56,718 bases of DNA, from assembly GCA_028713915.1 (NCBI GenBank), contig JAQTNK010000028.1, positions 1-56,718 of the forward strand, read 5' to 3'. Positions 48,681 to 56,718 of this stretch are shown in pieces; position 1 is the stretch's first letter; each line of letters starts with the position of its first letter. A program made the translations under genes and the position numbers. The stretch is from Rhodocyclaceae bacterium (lineage in GTDB: Bacteria > Pseudomonadota > Gammaproteobacteria > Burkholderiales > Rhodocyclaceae). Below the pieces are notes generated by a model. The model made no database searches. It saw nothing but the letters and a program-made list of their open reading frames with translations, and was not told where the DNA came from.

Positions 48681-50019
48681 GCTCCGCGACCGTCGGGTGG
48701 ATGTGCATGGCGCGCGCGACGACCGTGTACGGCGCATCCGCGTACATGACGTCGAGCAGCGCATGGATGACCTCGTCGGCATGCAGGCCCAGCAGCGCGG
48801 CGCCGAGGATTCTTCTGCTGCGCGCGTCGACGATGACTTTCATGAAGCCCAGCGTTTCGCCGCGCTCCCTGGCGCGGCCGACGCGGCTCATGGGCAGGCT
48901 GCCGATCCGCGCCGGGCGGCCGGCGGCGCGCACTTCGCCTTCGCTCATGCCGGCGCGCGCCAGCGGCGGGTCGGTGAACAGCGCGTAGGCGGCGATGCGG
49001 TCGGCGATGCGGCGGCGGTCGTCGTCGAGCAGGTTGGCGGCGACGATCTCGTAGTCGTTCCAGGAAGTGTGGGTGAAGGCGCCGCGTCCGTTCACGTCGC
49101 CCAGGGCCCAGACGCCCGGCACATTGGTGCGGCACTGGTCGTCGACCGCGATGAAGCCGCGCGCGTCGACGGCGATGCCGGCCGCCGCCAGCCCGAGGTC
49201 GTCGGTATTGGGGCGGCGGCCGATGGCGAGCAGCACGTGGCTGCCGAAGACGACCGGAGCGCCCTCCGTGCACTCGGCCGTGACGACGACGCCGCCGTCG
49301 CGGCCTTCGACGTTGATGCACTTGGCGTTGAAGCGGAAGGCGATGCCCTCGCGCGCAAGAATGTCTTGGACGGCAGCCGCGACGTCGTCGTCCTCCCGGC
49401 CGACGAGGCGCGGCCCCTGCTCGACGACCGTCACTTGCGCGCCGAAGCGGCGGTACATCTGCGCAAACTCGAGGCCGACGTAGCTGCCGCCGACGATCAC
49501 CAGATGCTGCGGCAGGAAATCCACGTCCATCATGCTGGTGTTGGTGAGGTACGGAACGTCCTTGAGCCCCGGCCAGTCGGGCACGAAGGGGCGGCCGCCG
49601 ACGTTGATGAAAATCCGCTCCGCCTCGAGCGCCTCGCCGTTCACCATGACGCGATGCGGCGCCGCGAAGCGGGCGTGGCCCCAGAACACCTGCAGCGCCG
49701 GCATGGCCTCGACCCAGTGGCTGACGGCGCCGGCGGCGGCCATGACGATGGCATCCTTGCGGGCTTTCACCGCCTTCATGTCCACGCCGATCGCGCCGCC
49801 AACGGTGACGCCAAAGTCGGCGTGGCGGCGCGCCACGAAGGCCGCCTGCGCGCTCGCCACCAGGGCCTTGGTCGGAATGCAGCCGTCGTTCACGCAGGTG
49901 CCGCCGAAATGCTCGCGCTCGATCAGGGCGACCTTCATGTTCCTTTGCGCCAGGCGCGCGGCGAGCGGCGGCCCCGCCTGGCCTGCGCCGATGATGATGG
50001 CGTCGAATCGTCGAGTCAT
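48640..50019 (-). CDS. FAD-dependent pyridine nucleotide-disulfide oxidoreductase (mercuric reductase-like)
   Basis: A 459-residue class I flavoprotein: FAD motif AIIIGAGQAGPPLAARLA, redox-active disulfide GGTCVNDGCIPTKA, NAD(P)H motif LVIVGGSYVGLEFAQMYR, second FAD motif VWALGDVNGRGAF and C-terminal interface MHIHPTVAELIPTLL with the catalytic His. It lacks the heavy-metal-binding N-terminal domain and the C-terminal cysteine pair of MerA, so mercury reduction is unlikely; it looks like the RclA/FAD-containing oxidoreductase group. I start at the ATG at 50019, not the upstream TTG. Confidence 0.88.
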   Translation of the reverse strand: MTRRFDAIIIGAGQAGPPLAARLAQRNMKVALIEREHFGGTCVNDGCIPTKALVASAQAAFVARRHADFGVTVGGAIGVDMKAVKARKDAIVMAAAGAVSHWVEAMPALQVFWGHARFAAPHRVMVNGEALEAERIFINVGGRPFVPDWPGLKDVPYLTNTSMMDVDFLPQHLVIVGGSYVGLEFAQMYRRFGAQVTVVEQGPRLVGREDDDVAAAVQDILAREGIAFRFNAKCINVEGRDGGVVVTAECTEGAPVVFGSHVLLAIGRRPNTDDLGLAAAGIAVDARGFIAVDDQCRTNVPGVWALGDVNGRGAFTHTSWNDYEIVAANLLDDDRRRIADRIAAYALFTDPPLARAGMSEGEVRAAGRPARIGSLPMSRVGRARERGETLGFMKVIVDARSRRILGAALLGLHADEVIHALLDVMYADAPYTVVARAMHIHPTVAELIPTLLQDLRPLP

Positions 50020-50050
50020 GGTGTCGCGTCCCGTCAAGTCGCTCTACCGC

Positions 50051-50818
50051 TTAGTCCCCCTTTCCGGCAATTAATTGCAGCCAGTGCCGCACCTCGCCGG
50101 CGACCCAGGCGCCGTCGTCCAGCGGCAGGTCGTGGCCGGCGGCCGGATGCATGGCGAAGGCCGCCTGCCAGCGCTGCGCCAGGCGTTGCGAACAGCGCGG
50201 ATCGACCAGCGCATCCCTGGCGCCGGCCAGCACCAGCAGCGGCACCGCGGGCTTTTGCGCCGGCGCCCGGTAGCGCATCGCGGCGACGAGCTGGCGCAGC
50301 GCATTGGCGCGCGACACCGGACGCTCGCGCCGCCAGGCGCTCCAGTGCGCGACAATTTCGGCGGCGTCGTCGCGGCAGCGGCTGGTGAGCCTAAAGATGC
50401 TGCGTTCCCAGGCATCGGCGCTGCCGCCCAGCACGGCGAGCTTGAGCAGCGCCGGATAGCTGGCGGGCCGCAGGCGCTCGTGCAAGCGGTCGAACGGCCG
50501 CAGGCTGGTGTTGATGAGAACCGCGCCGCGCAGTTCCTGCGGATGCCGGTGCGCCCACGCCACCGCCACCATCGCGCCCAGCGACATCGCCAGCAGGTAG
50601 TAAGGCGGACGCATGCCGCGCGCCAGCAGATCGGCGCGGCAGGATTCCGCCATCGCCTCGACGCTGGCCGGGCTCGGCAAGTCGTTGCGCTGGCCGTTGC
50701 CGGGCAGGTCGGGCGCCGCCACCTCGGCGTCGCCGACGGCGGCGCGAAAGACGGCGGGGAAATCGCCCCAGTGGCGGCTTTCGCGCGTCAGGCCGCGCAG
50801 GAAAATCCAGGTGCTCAT
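50051..50818 (-). CDS. Alpha/beta hydrolase
   Basis: A 255-residue alpha/beta hydrolase. FLRGLTRESRHWGDF is the oxyanion region, YLLAMSLGAMVAVAWA the nucleophile elbow (Ser in AMSLG), LLVLAGARDALVDPRCS the acid region, and PAAGHDLPLDDGAWV the catalytic histidine. The overlap with the M14-like gene upstream (ATGA) suggests a joint role, possibly peptide or ester breakdown. Substrate unknown. Confidence 0.85.
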   Translation of the reverse strand: MSTWIFLRGLTRESRHWGDFPAVFRAAVGDAEVAAPDLPGNGQRNDLPSPASVEAMAESCRADLLARGMRPPYYLLAMSLGAMVAVAWAHRHPQELRGAVLINTSLRPFDRLHERLRPASYPALLKLAVLGGSADAWERSIFRLTSRCRDDAAEIVAHWSAWRRERPVSRANALRQLVAAMRYRAPAQKPAVPLLVLAGARDALVDPRCSQRLAQRWQAAFAMHPAAGHDLPLDDGAWVAGEVRHWLQLIAGKGD

Positions 50819-51849
50819 GGATCGCCGCCCCGATACCACTGCGCCAGCGCCAGTTCGCGCCGCCGTTCGCGTTCTTCGCCGGCGGGCAGCCAGCGCCGGT
50901 AGCCGCTGGCGGCGCGGGCGAGAAAGTCCAGCCACGAGAGATGGCGGCGCAGCACGCGCTGCTGGCGGTGTTCGATCAGCGGATTGAAAATGCCGTGGCG
51001 CGAGAACAGCTGGCGCGGGTTCTTCTTCACCCACAGCCACGACCCCATCTCCAGCGTCAGCGGCAGGAAAGTGTGCCGCGGGTTGGCCGCGCCGCGCAGA
51101 TAGAGGTAGTCCCAGAGGTCGCCGTGGGCGCGGTACTGGCGGCTTTGCGGCTCGAACAGGTAGTTGTGGCTGGTGTAGGTCTGGTCGTAGATTTCCTTCA
51201 GCGCGTGGATCTCGGCCAGGTGCGCGATCGGCAGCGCCGTGTGGGCGTAGGGAAACCAGATGCGGTCGTGGATGCCGAAACCCGAATGGCAATCGACCGC
51301 GAGACTGAATTCGCGCGTCAGCAGTTCCGCCGCCACCACTTCGCACACCGCCTGGTTCTCGATTTCCATCGCGCTGCCGAGGGCGCCGCGATACCAGGGC
51401 AGTCCGGCGCTGATGCGCTGGCCGCCGATGAGGAAGGGCACGCCCTCGGCCGACTCCAGCGGCGAATTGCGCATCAGGTCGACGCCGCGGGGATTGGCGC
51501 GCGTGCCGCGCCAGACGCCGCCGGGATTGACCAGCGGCATGAAGACGAGGCGCACCGACTCCAGCTCACGGTGCAGCACGCTGTCCCAGCGCAGGCGCAC
51601 GATCAGGCTGCGCAGGTAGGCGAGCACGACTTCCGCGCCGATGCGCTCGAGGCCGTGAAAGCCGCCGAAGAAACCGACGGCGGGAACGTCGAGGCTCGCA
51701 TTGCCGATGCCGATTGCATAGACCGGAAAACGCCAGCCGTCGGTCGCCACTTCGCAGACGACGCGCGCATCGAGGTGGTCGCCGCCGGCGGCGATGAGTT
51801 CTTCCAACTCGGTCAGGGCGGGGAAGTCGGGCGACGGCACGGCGCTCAT
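50815..51849 (-). CDS. M14-type zinc carboxypeptidase-like protein
   Basis: A 344-residue protein with the M14 metal site: GGFHGLERIGAE (H65 and E68) and, later, AVDCHSGFG for the third ligand; NPRGVDLMRNSP has the substrate-binding Asn/Arg, and LTLEMGSW the catalytic Glu. No signal peptide, so probably cytoplasmic. I start at MSAVPSPD; the longer frame has 27 extra residues with no support. Co-translated with the downstream hydrolase. Confidence 0.83.
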   Translation of the reverse strand: MSAVPSPDFPALTELEELIAAGGDHLDARVVCEVATDGWRFPVYAIGIGNASLDVPAVGFFGGFHGLERIGAEVVLAYLRSLIVRLRWDSVLHRELESVRLVFMPLVNPGGVWRGTRANPRGVDLMRNSPLESAEGVPFLIGGQRISAGLPWYRGALGSAMEIENQAVCEVVAAELLTREFSLAVDCHSGFGIHDRIWFPYAHTALPIAHLAEIHALKEIYDQTYTSHNYLFEPQSRQYRAHGDLWDYLYLRGAANPRHTFLPLTLEMGSWLWVKKNPRQLFSRHGIFNPLIEHRQQRVLRRHLSWLDFLARAASGYRRWLPAGEERERRRELALAQWYRGGDP

Positions 51850-51995
51850 GCGGGAAGTCGGCAGCGGCGAGCATACCGCAGCGTCCGGGCGCCGCGCGGC
51901 GCGGCGCCGGCAATTGTCGCCGGACTGCAACAGATCCTTAACTTGCGCTTGCTATGGTGATCGCACCGTTTCTCACCCTTGGGAGCACTGCGGCG

Positions 51996-52088
51996 ATGAA
52001 CCTGGTTATCGAGACGATCGATCTGCAAAGAATCATCGAAAAACTCTTCGACGGCCTGGTCATCGTCTGGCTGCTCGACGACCTCTGA
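51996..52088 (+). CDS. Predicted 30-residue small ORF
   Basis: ATG to TGA, 30 codons, encoding an acidic amphipathic/hydrophobic peptide: MNLVIETIDLQRIIEKLFD then GLVIVWLLDDL. GGGAGC lies about 10 bp upstream, and an extended -10 like TGCTATGGT at 51951-51958. A second small ORF follows 12 bp downstream. Likely, but not proven, to be translated. Confidence 0.45.
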   Translation: MNLVIETIDLQRIIEKLFDGLVIVWLLDDL

Positions 52089-52100
52089 AGAAGGCGCGCC

Positions 52101-52211
52101 ATGATCCGCAAAACGCTTTTTCATCCCGCCCTAGCGCTTGGCAGCACGCTGCTGTGGGGCATCCTGGAGTTCGTCGCCCTGCAGCGCTCGCGCCGCCTCC
52201 AGCGGCGCTAG
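52101..52211 (+). CDS. Predicted 36-residue single-span membrane peptide
   Basis: ATG to TAG, 36 codons. MIRKTLFHPALALGSTLLWG leads a probable transmembrane helix (LALGSTLLWGILEFVAL), ending in a basic tail (RSRRLQRR), so the C terminus would be cytoplasmic. AAGAAGG lies 7 bp before the ATG. It forms a pair with the ORF at 51996. It overlaps a 69-residue ORF on the opposite strand. Confidence 0.5.
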   Translation: MIRKTLFHPALALGSTLLWGILEFVALQRSRRLQRR

Positions 52212-52340
52212 GCCGGCGGGCGCGCCGGCCGACGCATTGGCGCGCCCGGCCGCGCCGCGCTCCGCCGCGCGCGCGCCGCGCACGCCGGCGAACTTGTCGT
52301 GATGCCATTGGCGCTTGCTCAAGTATTGGTCGCGGTTCAT
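52131..52340 (-). CDS. Hypothetical small protein, 69 residues
   Basis: Starts MNRDQYLSKRQWHHDKFAG with an excellent ribosome-binding site, GAGGAAACT, overlapping the stop codon of the degenerate-EAL gene 7 bp upstream. The rest is alanine/arginine-rich and looks disordered. The tight coupling to the upstream gene favours a real gene; the overlap of 81 bp with the plus-strand 36-residue ORF argues that one of the two may not be translated. Confidence 0.45.
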   Translation of the reverse strand: MNRDQYLSKRQWHHDKFAGVRGARAAERGAAGRANASAGAPAGLAPLEAARALQGDELQDAPQQRAAKR

Positions 52341-52347
52341 AGTTTCC

Positions 52348-54186
52348 TCACAGGGGTCGCGCCGGTTCGTCCGGCCGTGGCGGCGCCTCGTTGGCGTACA
52401 GGCGCTGGTTGACGAAAAGACTGTTGCCGGGAACGGACTTGGCGCGTTTTTTCACCTCGGCGGCGACTTTCGACACCTGCAGGTGGTTCTGGAACATGCC
52501 CGGCAGCGCCTCGACGGCGCCGATCGACAGCGACGTGAGGCGATGGAACTCCAGCTCGCCCTTGCGGTTCTCGGTGATGTAGCCGCCGCGCTCGATGTCG
52601 TCATGGCTGAAGAAGCCGAGGATCTCGGCGCCGAATTGCGCCAGCGCCGTGCGGCAGCGCGCTTCCCAGTCGTCGCCCTTGAGGATCATGACGAAGTCGT
52701 CGCCGCCGATGTGGCCGACGAAGTCGCGCTCGGCGTTGCAGACGCCGGCAAGCACGCGCGCCGTCAGCTGGATGACTTCATCGCCCTTGGCGTAGCCATA
52801 GACATCGTTGAAGGGCTTGAAGTGGTCGAGATCGCAGTAGGCGATGCAGCAAGGCTCGGCCGCGGCGAGCTGGTTGTCGATATGCTGGTTGATCGGCACG
52901 TTGCCCGGCAGCTGCGTCAGCGGATTGGCATACATCGCGGCTTCCATCTGCATCGCCGTGACTTCGCGCACGAGGTCCTGCACCGAGCCCATGCCCAGGT
53001 ACTTGCCGCGGTCGGTGATGATGAAGCCGCTGATCAGATGGCGCGGATCGGCGCCGACGACAATCTCGGAAAGCTCCGGCAGCGAGACGCCGATATCGAC
53101 CACCAGCGGCTGCGCGTCCATGAAGCGGGTGCAGGGCTTGCGGCCGTAGAGCTCGTGGCGGTAGGGGCGCGCCATGTTGTCCACCATCTCGTAGCGCGAA
53201 ATCAGGCCGCGCGGCATGCCTTTTTCGACGACGGCGATGGCGCGCAGGTCGGGATTGTGTTCGAACAGCATGAACACCTCCTCCGCGCTGGTGGCCGGCG
53301 TCACCGGCACGGACGTCGCCAGCAGGCGCTCGAGGATGCTGCCCGGGGCGCCGGGCGCGTCGGCGCTGCAGTTGCAGACCGCGGCGATGGTCTTGTGCGC
53401 CGCCGCCGGCATGGCGCGCGCCGGCACGGCGTTGGCGCGGCCGATGAAATCCCCGGCGCCGTAGGCGATGCCGAGCTGCTGCAAGGCGCTGAAATCGTTG
53501 CTGTTGCGGATGCCGTCGGCGACGATCTGGCAGCCCATGCCGAGCTCGCGCGTCAGCTGCTCGAAGAAGCCGGTGTTGCGCACCGTGGCCAGATCGATGC
53601 CTTCGATCTGATGTTCCTCGAGCAGGACGAAATCGGGTGCCGCCTGCGACCACAGGCGGCGTTCCGCCATGGCGCAGCCGAAGCTGCGCGCGGCGAAGCA
53701 AAAGCCGCGGCCACGCAGCGCCGCGGCAAACTCGGCGCCGACTGCCAGCTTGTCGTGGTCGAGGCGCGGCATCAGCACGACGACGCGGCCGCTTGGGCAG
53801 CCGAGGCCGTCGACCCGCGCATGCAGTTCGTCGGCCAAGCCGGCTCCCGCCGCTTCGATGACGCCCGCCGGCAGCGGCACGAACAACACGCCCTTGGCAT
53901 GGTTGTCGAGGAAGCGCTGGACGGCGACGGTGACGGCGGCGTGGGCGAATTCCCGCACCAGGCCGAGCTGGCGGGACATGCGCGCGAGCTGCGCGAACGA
54001 GCCGTGCAGCATGCCGGCCGGTCCGCGCACCGTGGCGATGTAGCCGAACATGTCGCAGTTGCCGAAGTTGGCGACCGGCCGAAAGCTCGCCTTGAGCGCG
54101 CCCTCTTTCAAAATTGCGCCCAGTTCCCTGGCGCAAGCATCGCAGTCGGGTGCCTGGACTGCGGCCTTGACGGAAGTCTTGCGCAT
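52348..54186 (-). CDS. Degenerate EAL - CBS - GGDEF protein
   Basis: A 612-residue soluble protein. Residues about 25-270 align with EAL domains but the catalytic set is gone: GYIATVRGP replaces the EAL motif (I50 for Glu), and the later Asn, Glu, Asp-Asp and Lys positions are also lost. Residues about 285-430 look like a CBS pair (SRYEMVDNMARPYRHELYG). The GGDEF domain has HIGGDDF, a variant compatible with activity, and CDLDHFKPFNDVYGYAKGDEV. It is a paralogue of the gene at 55014. Probably a diguanylate cyclase regulated by a c-di-GMP- or ligand-binding pseudo-EAL domain. Confidence 0.88.
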   Translation of the reverse strand: MRKTSVKAAVQAPDCDACARELGAILKEGALKASFRPVANFGNCDMFGYIATVRGPAGMLHGSFAQLARMSRQLGLVREFAHAAVTVAVQRFLDNHAKGVLFVPLPAGVIEAAGAGLADELHARVDGLGCPSGRVVVLMPRLDHDKLAVGAEFAAALRGRGFCFAARSFGCAMAERRLWSQAAPDFVLLEEHQIEGIDLATVRNTGFFEQLTRELGMGCQIVADGIRNSNDFSALQQLGIAYGAGDFIGRANAVPARAMPAAAHKTIAAVCNCSADAPGAPGSILERLLATSVPVTPATSAEEVFMLFEHNPDLRAIAVVEKGMPRGLISRYEMVDNMARPYRHELYGRKPCTRFMDAQPLVVDIGVSLPELSEIVVGADPRHLISGFIITDRGKYLGMGSVQDLVREVTAMQMEAAMYANPLTQLPGNVPINQHIDNQLAAAEPCCIAYCDLDHFKPFNDVYGYAKGDEVIQLTARVLAGVCNAERDFVGHIGGDDFVMILKGDDWEARCRTALAQFGAEILGFFSHDDIERGGYITENRKGELEFHRLTSLSIGAVEALPGMFQNHLQVSKVAAEVKKRAKSVPGNSLFVNQRLYANEAPPRPDEPARPL

Positions 54187-54450
54187 TGCACCCTCGTAGG
54201 TCTGGCTGGCGGGAGAGTTGATTCATGCCATCGGCATGAACAGGTAAGAGCAAGCCGAAGCTGCCACAGTATCGACGCCGAAGATTGCCGCCACGTTAAG
54301 GAAATATGATCGCGCCGCGCGGCGACGATGTCGGGCGCGGCAACCCATTTGTAATAATCCCGCAATGGCGGGGGACCGACAATGGGCCGCCGCGACGAGC
54401 TTCGCGACGCGGCTCGCGCCCTCATCGTCACGCCCGGAAAGGACACTCGC
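54187..54450. other. Divergent intergenic region
   Basis: 264 bp between the pseudo-EAL gene and the haemerythrin gene. No convincing gene. A 23-codon in-frame extension of the haemerythrin is open but unsupported. It should hold two divergent promoters. Confidence 0.45.
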
Positions 54451-54912
54451 ATGCCCGCTTTCGAATGGAAGGATTTCTTCAGCGTCGGCCATGACGGCAT
54501 CGACCACCAGCACAAGCAGCTGTTCGCCATCGTCAATGAACTGTACGACGGCACCCGCCGCGACGGCGACGCCTCCGAGGAGTTGCTGCGCAGGACCATC
54601 GCCGCGCTCGGCGCCTACATCCGCACCCATTTTGCCGAGGAGGAGCGCCTGATGCGGCTCGCCGCCTATCCCGAATACGCGCGGCACAAGCAGGCGCACG
54701 ACGGCTTGATCGCCCGCGTCGCGGAATTCGAGGCGCGCATCAGGACGGGCGAGGTGCGGCAGGCGGCGGGATTGCTGCCCTTTCTGGTCGGCGAGTGGCT
54801 CACCGACCATATCGCGTTCGAGGACCAGCAGTACGCAGGCTGCGTGAACAGCCACGCCTGCAATCCCCACGCCAAGTACAGCGCCTTGCAGGAACTGGAG
54901 TCGACAGCTTAA
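54451..54912 (+). CDS. Bacteriohaemerythrin
   Basis: A 153-residue haemerythrin. The diiron ligands are visible in order: GHDGIDHQHKQLF, IRTHFAEEERLM, YARHKQAHD and LTDHIAFEDQQY. It binds O2 at a non-heme diiron site. Starts at MPAFEWKDFF with GGAAAGGA upstream. It lies between two paralogous c-di-GMP genes, and could deliver or sense oxygen for them; that link is inference. Confidence 0.92.
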   Translation: MPAFEWKDFFSVGHDGIDHQHKQLFAIVNELYDGTRRDGDASEELLRRTIAALGAYIRTHFAEEERLMRLAAYPEYARHKQAHDGLIARVAEFEARIRTGEVRQAAGLLPFLVGEWLTDHIAFEDQQYAGCVNSHACNPHAKYSALQELESTA

Positions 54913-55013
54913 TCGCCGGGGTGTCACGGCGACGTAACCCGCGCCGACTAGATTGCCGCCACCGATGAGAGGACTTGGCCTTGGCGCCAGGTGCAATACA
55001 GGAGGCAAGCAAA

Positions 55014-56718
55014 ATGATTTCAGGTGACGCCCTCGAGCGACTGTTGATGAGTACCCATTCGGCGCCGCTGCAGGCCGACGACGCGGCCTGGCTGAACCAG
55101 GACAACCTGCGCGAGTTTTTCCACATCTACCAGCGCCGCCATCTCACAGCCGTATTCCAGCCCATCCTCGACTTTCGCGCCCACGGCTACCTCGGCTTCG
55201 AAGGCCTGATCCGCGGCCCGGCCGGCACCGCCCTGCACTCGCCGCAAGTGCTGTTCGGCCTGGCGCGCGAAACCGGGCTCGCCACCGAGTTCGAGCGCCT
55301 CTGCCGCGAAATCGTGCTGCGCGAATTCGCCCGCCTGAAGCTGCCCGGCCGCCTGTTTCTCAACGTCAGCGTCAGCTGCCTCGCCGATCCCGCGTTCACC
55401 GACGGCAGCACGCAAAAACTGCTCGACACGCTCGGCCTGCAGACGCGGCAGATCGTCCTCGAGCTCACCGAGAACCAGCACGTCTCCGATTTCGCCGCGC
55501 TGCGCGAAGTGCTGACGGCTTATCGCCGCAAGGGCTACGAGTTCGCCATCGACGATCTCGGCGAGGGCTTTTCGAATTTGCGCATCTGGTCCGAAATCCG
55601 CGCCGAATTCGTCAAGATCGACCGCCATTTCATCAGCGGCATCGCCGACGACGCCCTCAAGTTCCAGCTGGTGAAGGCGATGCACGAAATCTCCGACACC
55701 TGCAACGTGCACCTGATCGCCGAGGGCATCGAGACCGAGGCCGAATTCGCCACGGTGCGCGACCTCGGCATCGTCTACGGCCAGGGCTTCCTCATCGCCC
55801 GGCCCGAGCCGCTGCCGCAGATCGAGCCGGCGGCGGCGGTGCGCGGGCTGCTGAAGCGCAGCAGCGTCATCATGTATCCGCGCTCGCCGGCCGGCCACAG
55901 CGGCGGCGCCACGGCGCGCAAGCTGCTGCAGCACGTCGAGCCGGTGCATCCGCTCGACGAGAACGAAGAAGTCTTCGCCCGCTTCGAGCGCGACCCGGCG
56001 CTGATGGTGCTGCCGGTGGTGCTGTCGGACGGCACGCCGCTGGGGCTCATCAACCGCTACTCGCTGATCGACCGCTTCGCGCTGCCGTTCCGCCGCGAAC
56101 TCTACGGCAAGAAGCCGTGCACCACGTTCATGAACGCCGAGCCGATCGTCGTCGACCGCGACACCAGCGTGCAGGCGATCGGCCAGCTGCTGGGCCAGTC
56201 GGCGCGCCATCACCTGCTCGACGGCTTCATCGTCACCGCGAACGGCAACTACGCCGGCATCGGCAGCAGCCAGGCGCTGATGTCCCTGATCACCGACATG
56301 CAGATTCGCGCTGCGCGCTATGCCAATCCGCTGACGCAGCTGCCGGGCAACGTGCCGATCAACGAACACATCGACCGCCTGCTCGACAGCGGCGTCGCCT
56401 TCACCGCGGCCTATTGCGACCTCGACCATTTCAAGCCCTACAACGACACCTACGGCTACCGCCAGGGCGACCAGATGATCCAGCTGCTCGGCGGCATCCT
56501 CGCCGAAGCCTGCGACGCGCGCCTTGACTTCGTCGGCCACATCGGCGGCGACGATTTCATGCTGCTGCTGCAAAGCCCGGACTGGCAGCAGCGCGTCGCG
56601 GCGGCCTTGCGCAAGTTCGACGACAGCCTCGCCGACCTCATCGATCCGGCGCACATCCGCATCGGCGGCTATCACGGCGAAGACCGCCGCGGCCAGGACG
56701 TCTTCCATGCCCTGCCGG
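55014..56718 (+). CDS. EAL - CBS - GGDEF protein, C terminus beyond the window
   Basis: At least 568 residues, open at the right edge; strong ribosome site (AGGAGGCAAG). The EAL domain (about 40-285) is intact: GFEGLIRGP (E63), LNVSVSC, LELTEN, AIDDLGEGF, VKIDRHF and IAEGIETE. A CBS-pair-like region follows (about 305-430), then GGDEF with CDLDHFKPYNDTYGY and HIGGDDF. Same architecture as the protein at 52348, whose EAL is degenerate. This copy could be a c-di-GMP phosphodiesterase, cyclase, or both. Confidence 0.92.
   Translation, partial: MISGDALERLLMSTHSAPLQADDAAWLNQDNLREFFHIYQRRHLTAVFQPILDFRAHGYLGFEGLIRGPAGTALHSPQVLFGLARETGLATEFERLCREIVLREFARLKLPGRLFLNVSVSCLADPAFTDGSTQKLLDTLGLQTRQIVLELTENQHVSDFAALREVLTAYRRKGYEFAIDDLGEGFSNLRIWSEIRAEFVKIDRHFISGIADDALKFQLVKAMHEISDTCNVHLIAEGIETEAEFATVRDLGIVYGQGFLIARPEPLPQIEPAAAVRGLLKRSSVIMYPRSPAGHSGGATARKLLQHVEPVHPLDENEEVFARFERDPALMVLPVVLSDGTPLGLINRYSLIDRFALPFRRELYGKKPCTTFMNAEPIVVDRDTSVQAIGQLLGQSARHHLLDGFIVTANGNYAGIGSSQALMSLITDMQIRAARYANPLTQLPGNVPINEHIDRLLDSGVAFTAAYCDLDHFKPYNDTYGYRQGDQMIQLLGGILAEACDARLDFVGHIGGDDFMLLLQSPDWQQRVAAALRKFDDSLADLIDPAHIRIGGYHGEDRRGQDVFHALP

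Noticed and set aside
48640-50019. Mercuric reductase
   Set aside because: The FAD/disulfide motif is similar, but the N-terminal metal-binding domain and C-terminal Cys pair are absent and there are no other mer genes.

Overview
The window is GC-rich, densely packed chromosomal DNA that looks betaproteobacterial. The best guide is the block tpiA - secG - tRNA-Leu(GAG) - nuoABCDEFGHIJKLMN on the minus strand, an order typical of Betaproteobacteria. The mix of bidirectional hydrogenase, B12-dependent ribonucleotide reductase, many c-di-GMP proteins and a haemerythrin suggests a facultative member of the Rhodocyclales; that family-level placement is inference. I see no insertion sequence, prophage, CRISPR array or rRNA.

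Layout: (1) 1-3652, the end of a hoxFUYHW operon for a soluble NAD-linked [NiFe] hydrogenase, with a palindromic repeat between hoxY and hoxH. (2) 3658-7940, an HDOD protein diverging from an orphan cheD, then a MaoC-Pta fusion followed by acetate kinase. (3) 8205-11249, class II nrdJ behind a tandem NrdR-type operator. (4) 11324-12927, a tusA-dsrE2 pair and a TetR regulator, each preceded by the same 17-bp operator. (5) 13258-23806, a signalling block: an MHYT/Cache hybrid kinase with a REC-PAS-kinase partner, two small unknown genes, and an operon of GAF kinase, NarL-type regulator and MHYT-PAS-GGDEF-EAL protein. (6) 23865-24979, a Nudix hydrolase diverging from a small protein that resembles half of sulfur oxygenase reductase. 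(7) 25028-41043, the complete complex I operon, tRNA-Leu, secG and tpiA. (8) 41138-45725, pstSCAB-phoU with a Pho box and an internal terminator-like hairpin. (9) 45788-48680, two GT4 glycosyltransferases, dgkA and an EAL remnant. (10) 48640-56718, a FAD oxidoreductase, an alpha/beta hydrolase with an M14-like peptidase, three very small ORFs, and two paralogous EAL-CBS-GGDEF proteins on either side of a bacteriohaemerythrin; the last one runs off the right edge.

Together the genes describe redox flexibility (H2/NAD(H), complex I, acetate production, oxygen-independent dNTP synthesis) under heavy gas/redox and c-di-GMP control, plus phosphate and sulfur handling. The most unusual signal is a 75-78 bp repeat found exactly at three junctions of the nuo operon (before nuoF, nuoI and nuoJ). 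In each copy it forms an uninterrupted 26-27 codon ORF that starts at the upstream stop codon, ends at the downstream start codon and supplies the purine-rich ribosome-binding region of the next gene.
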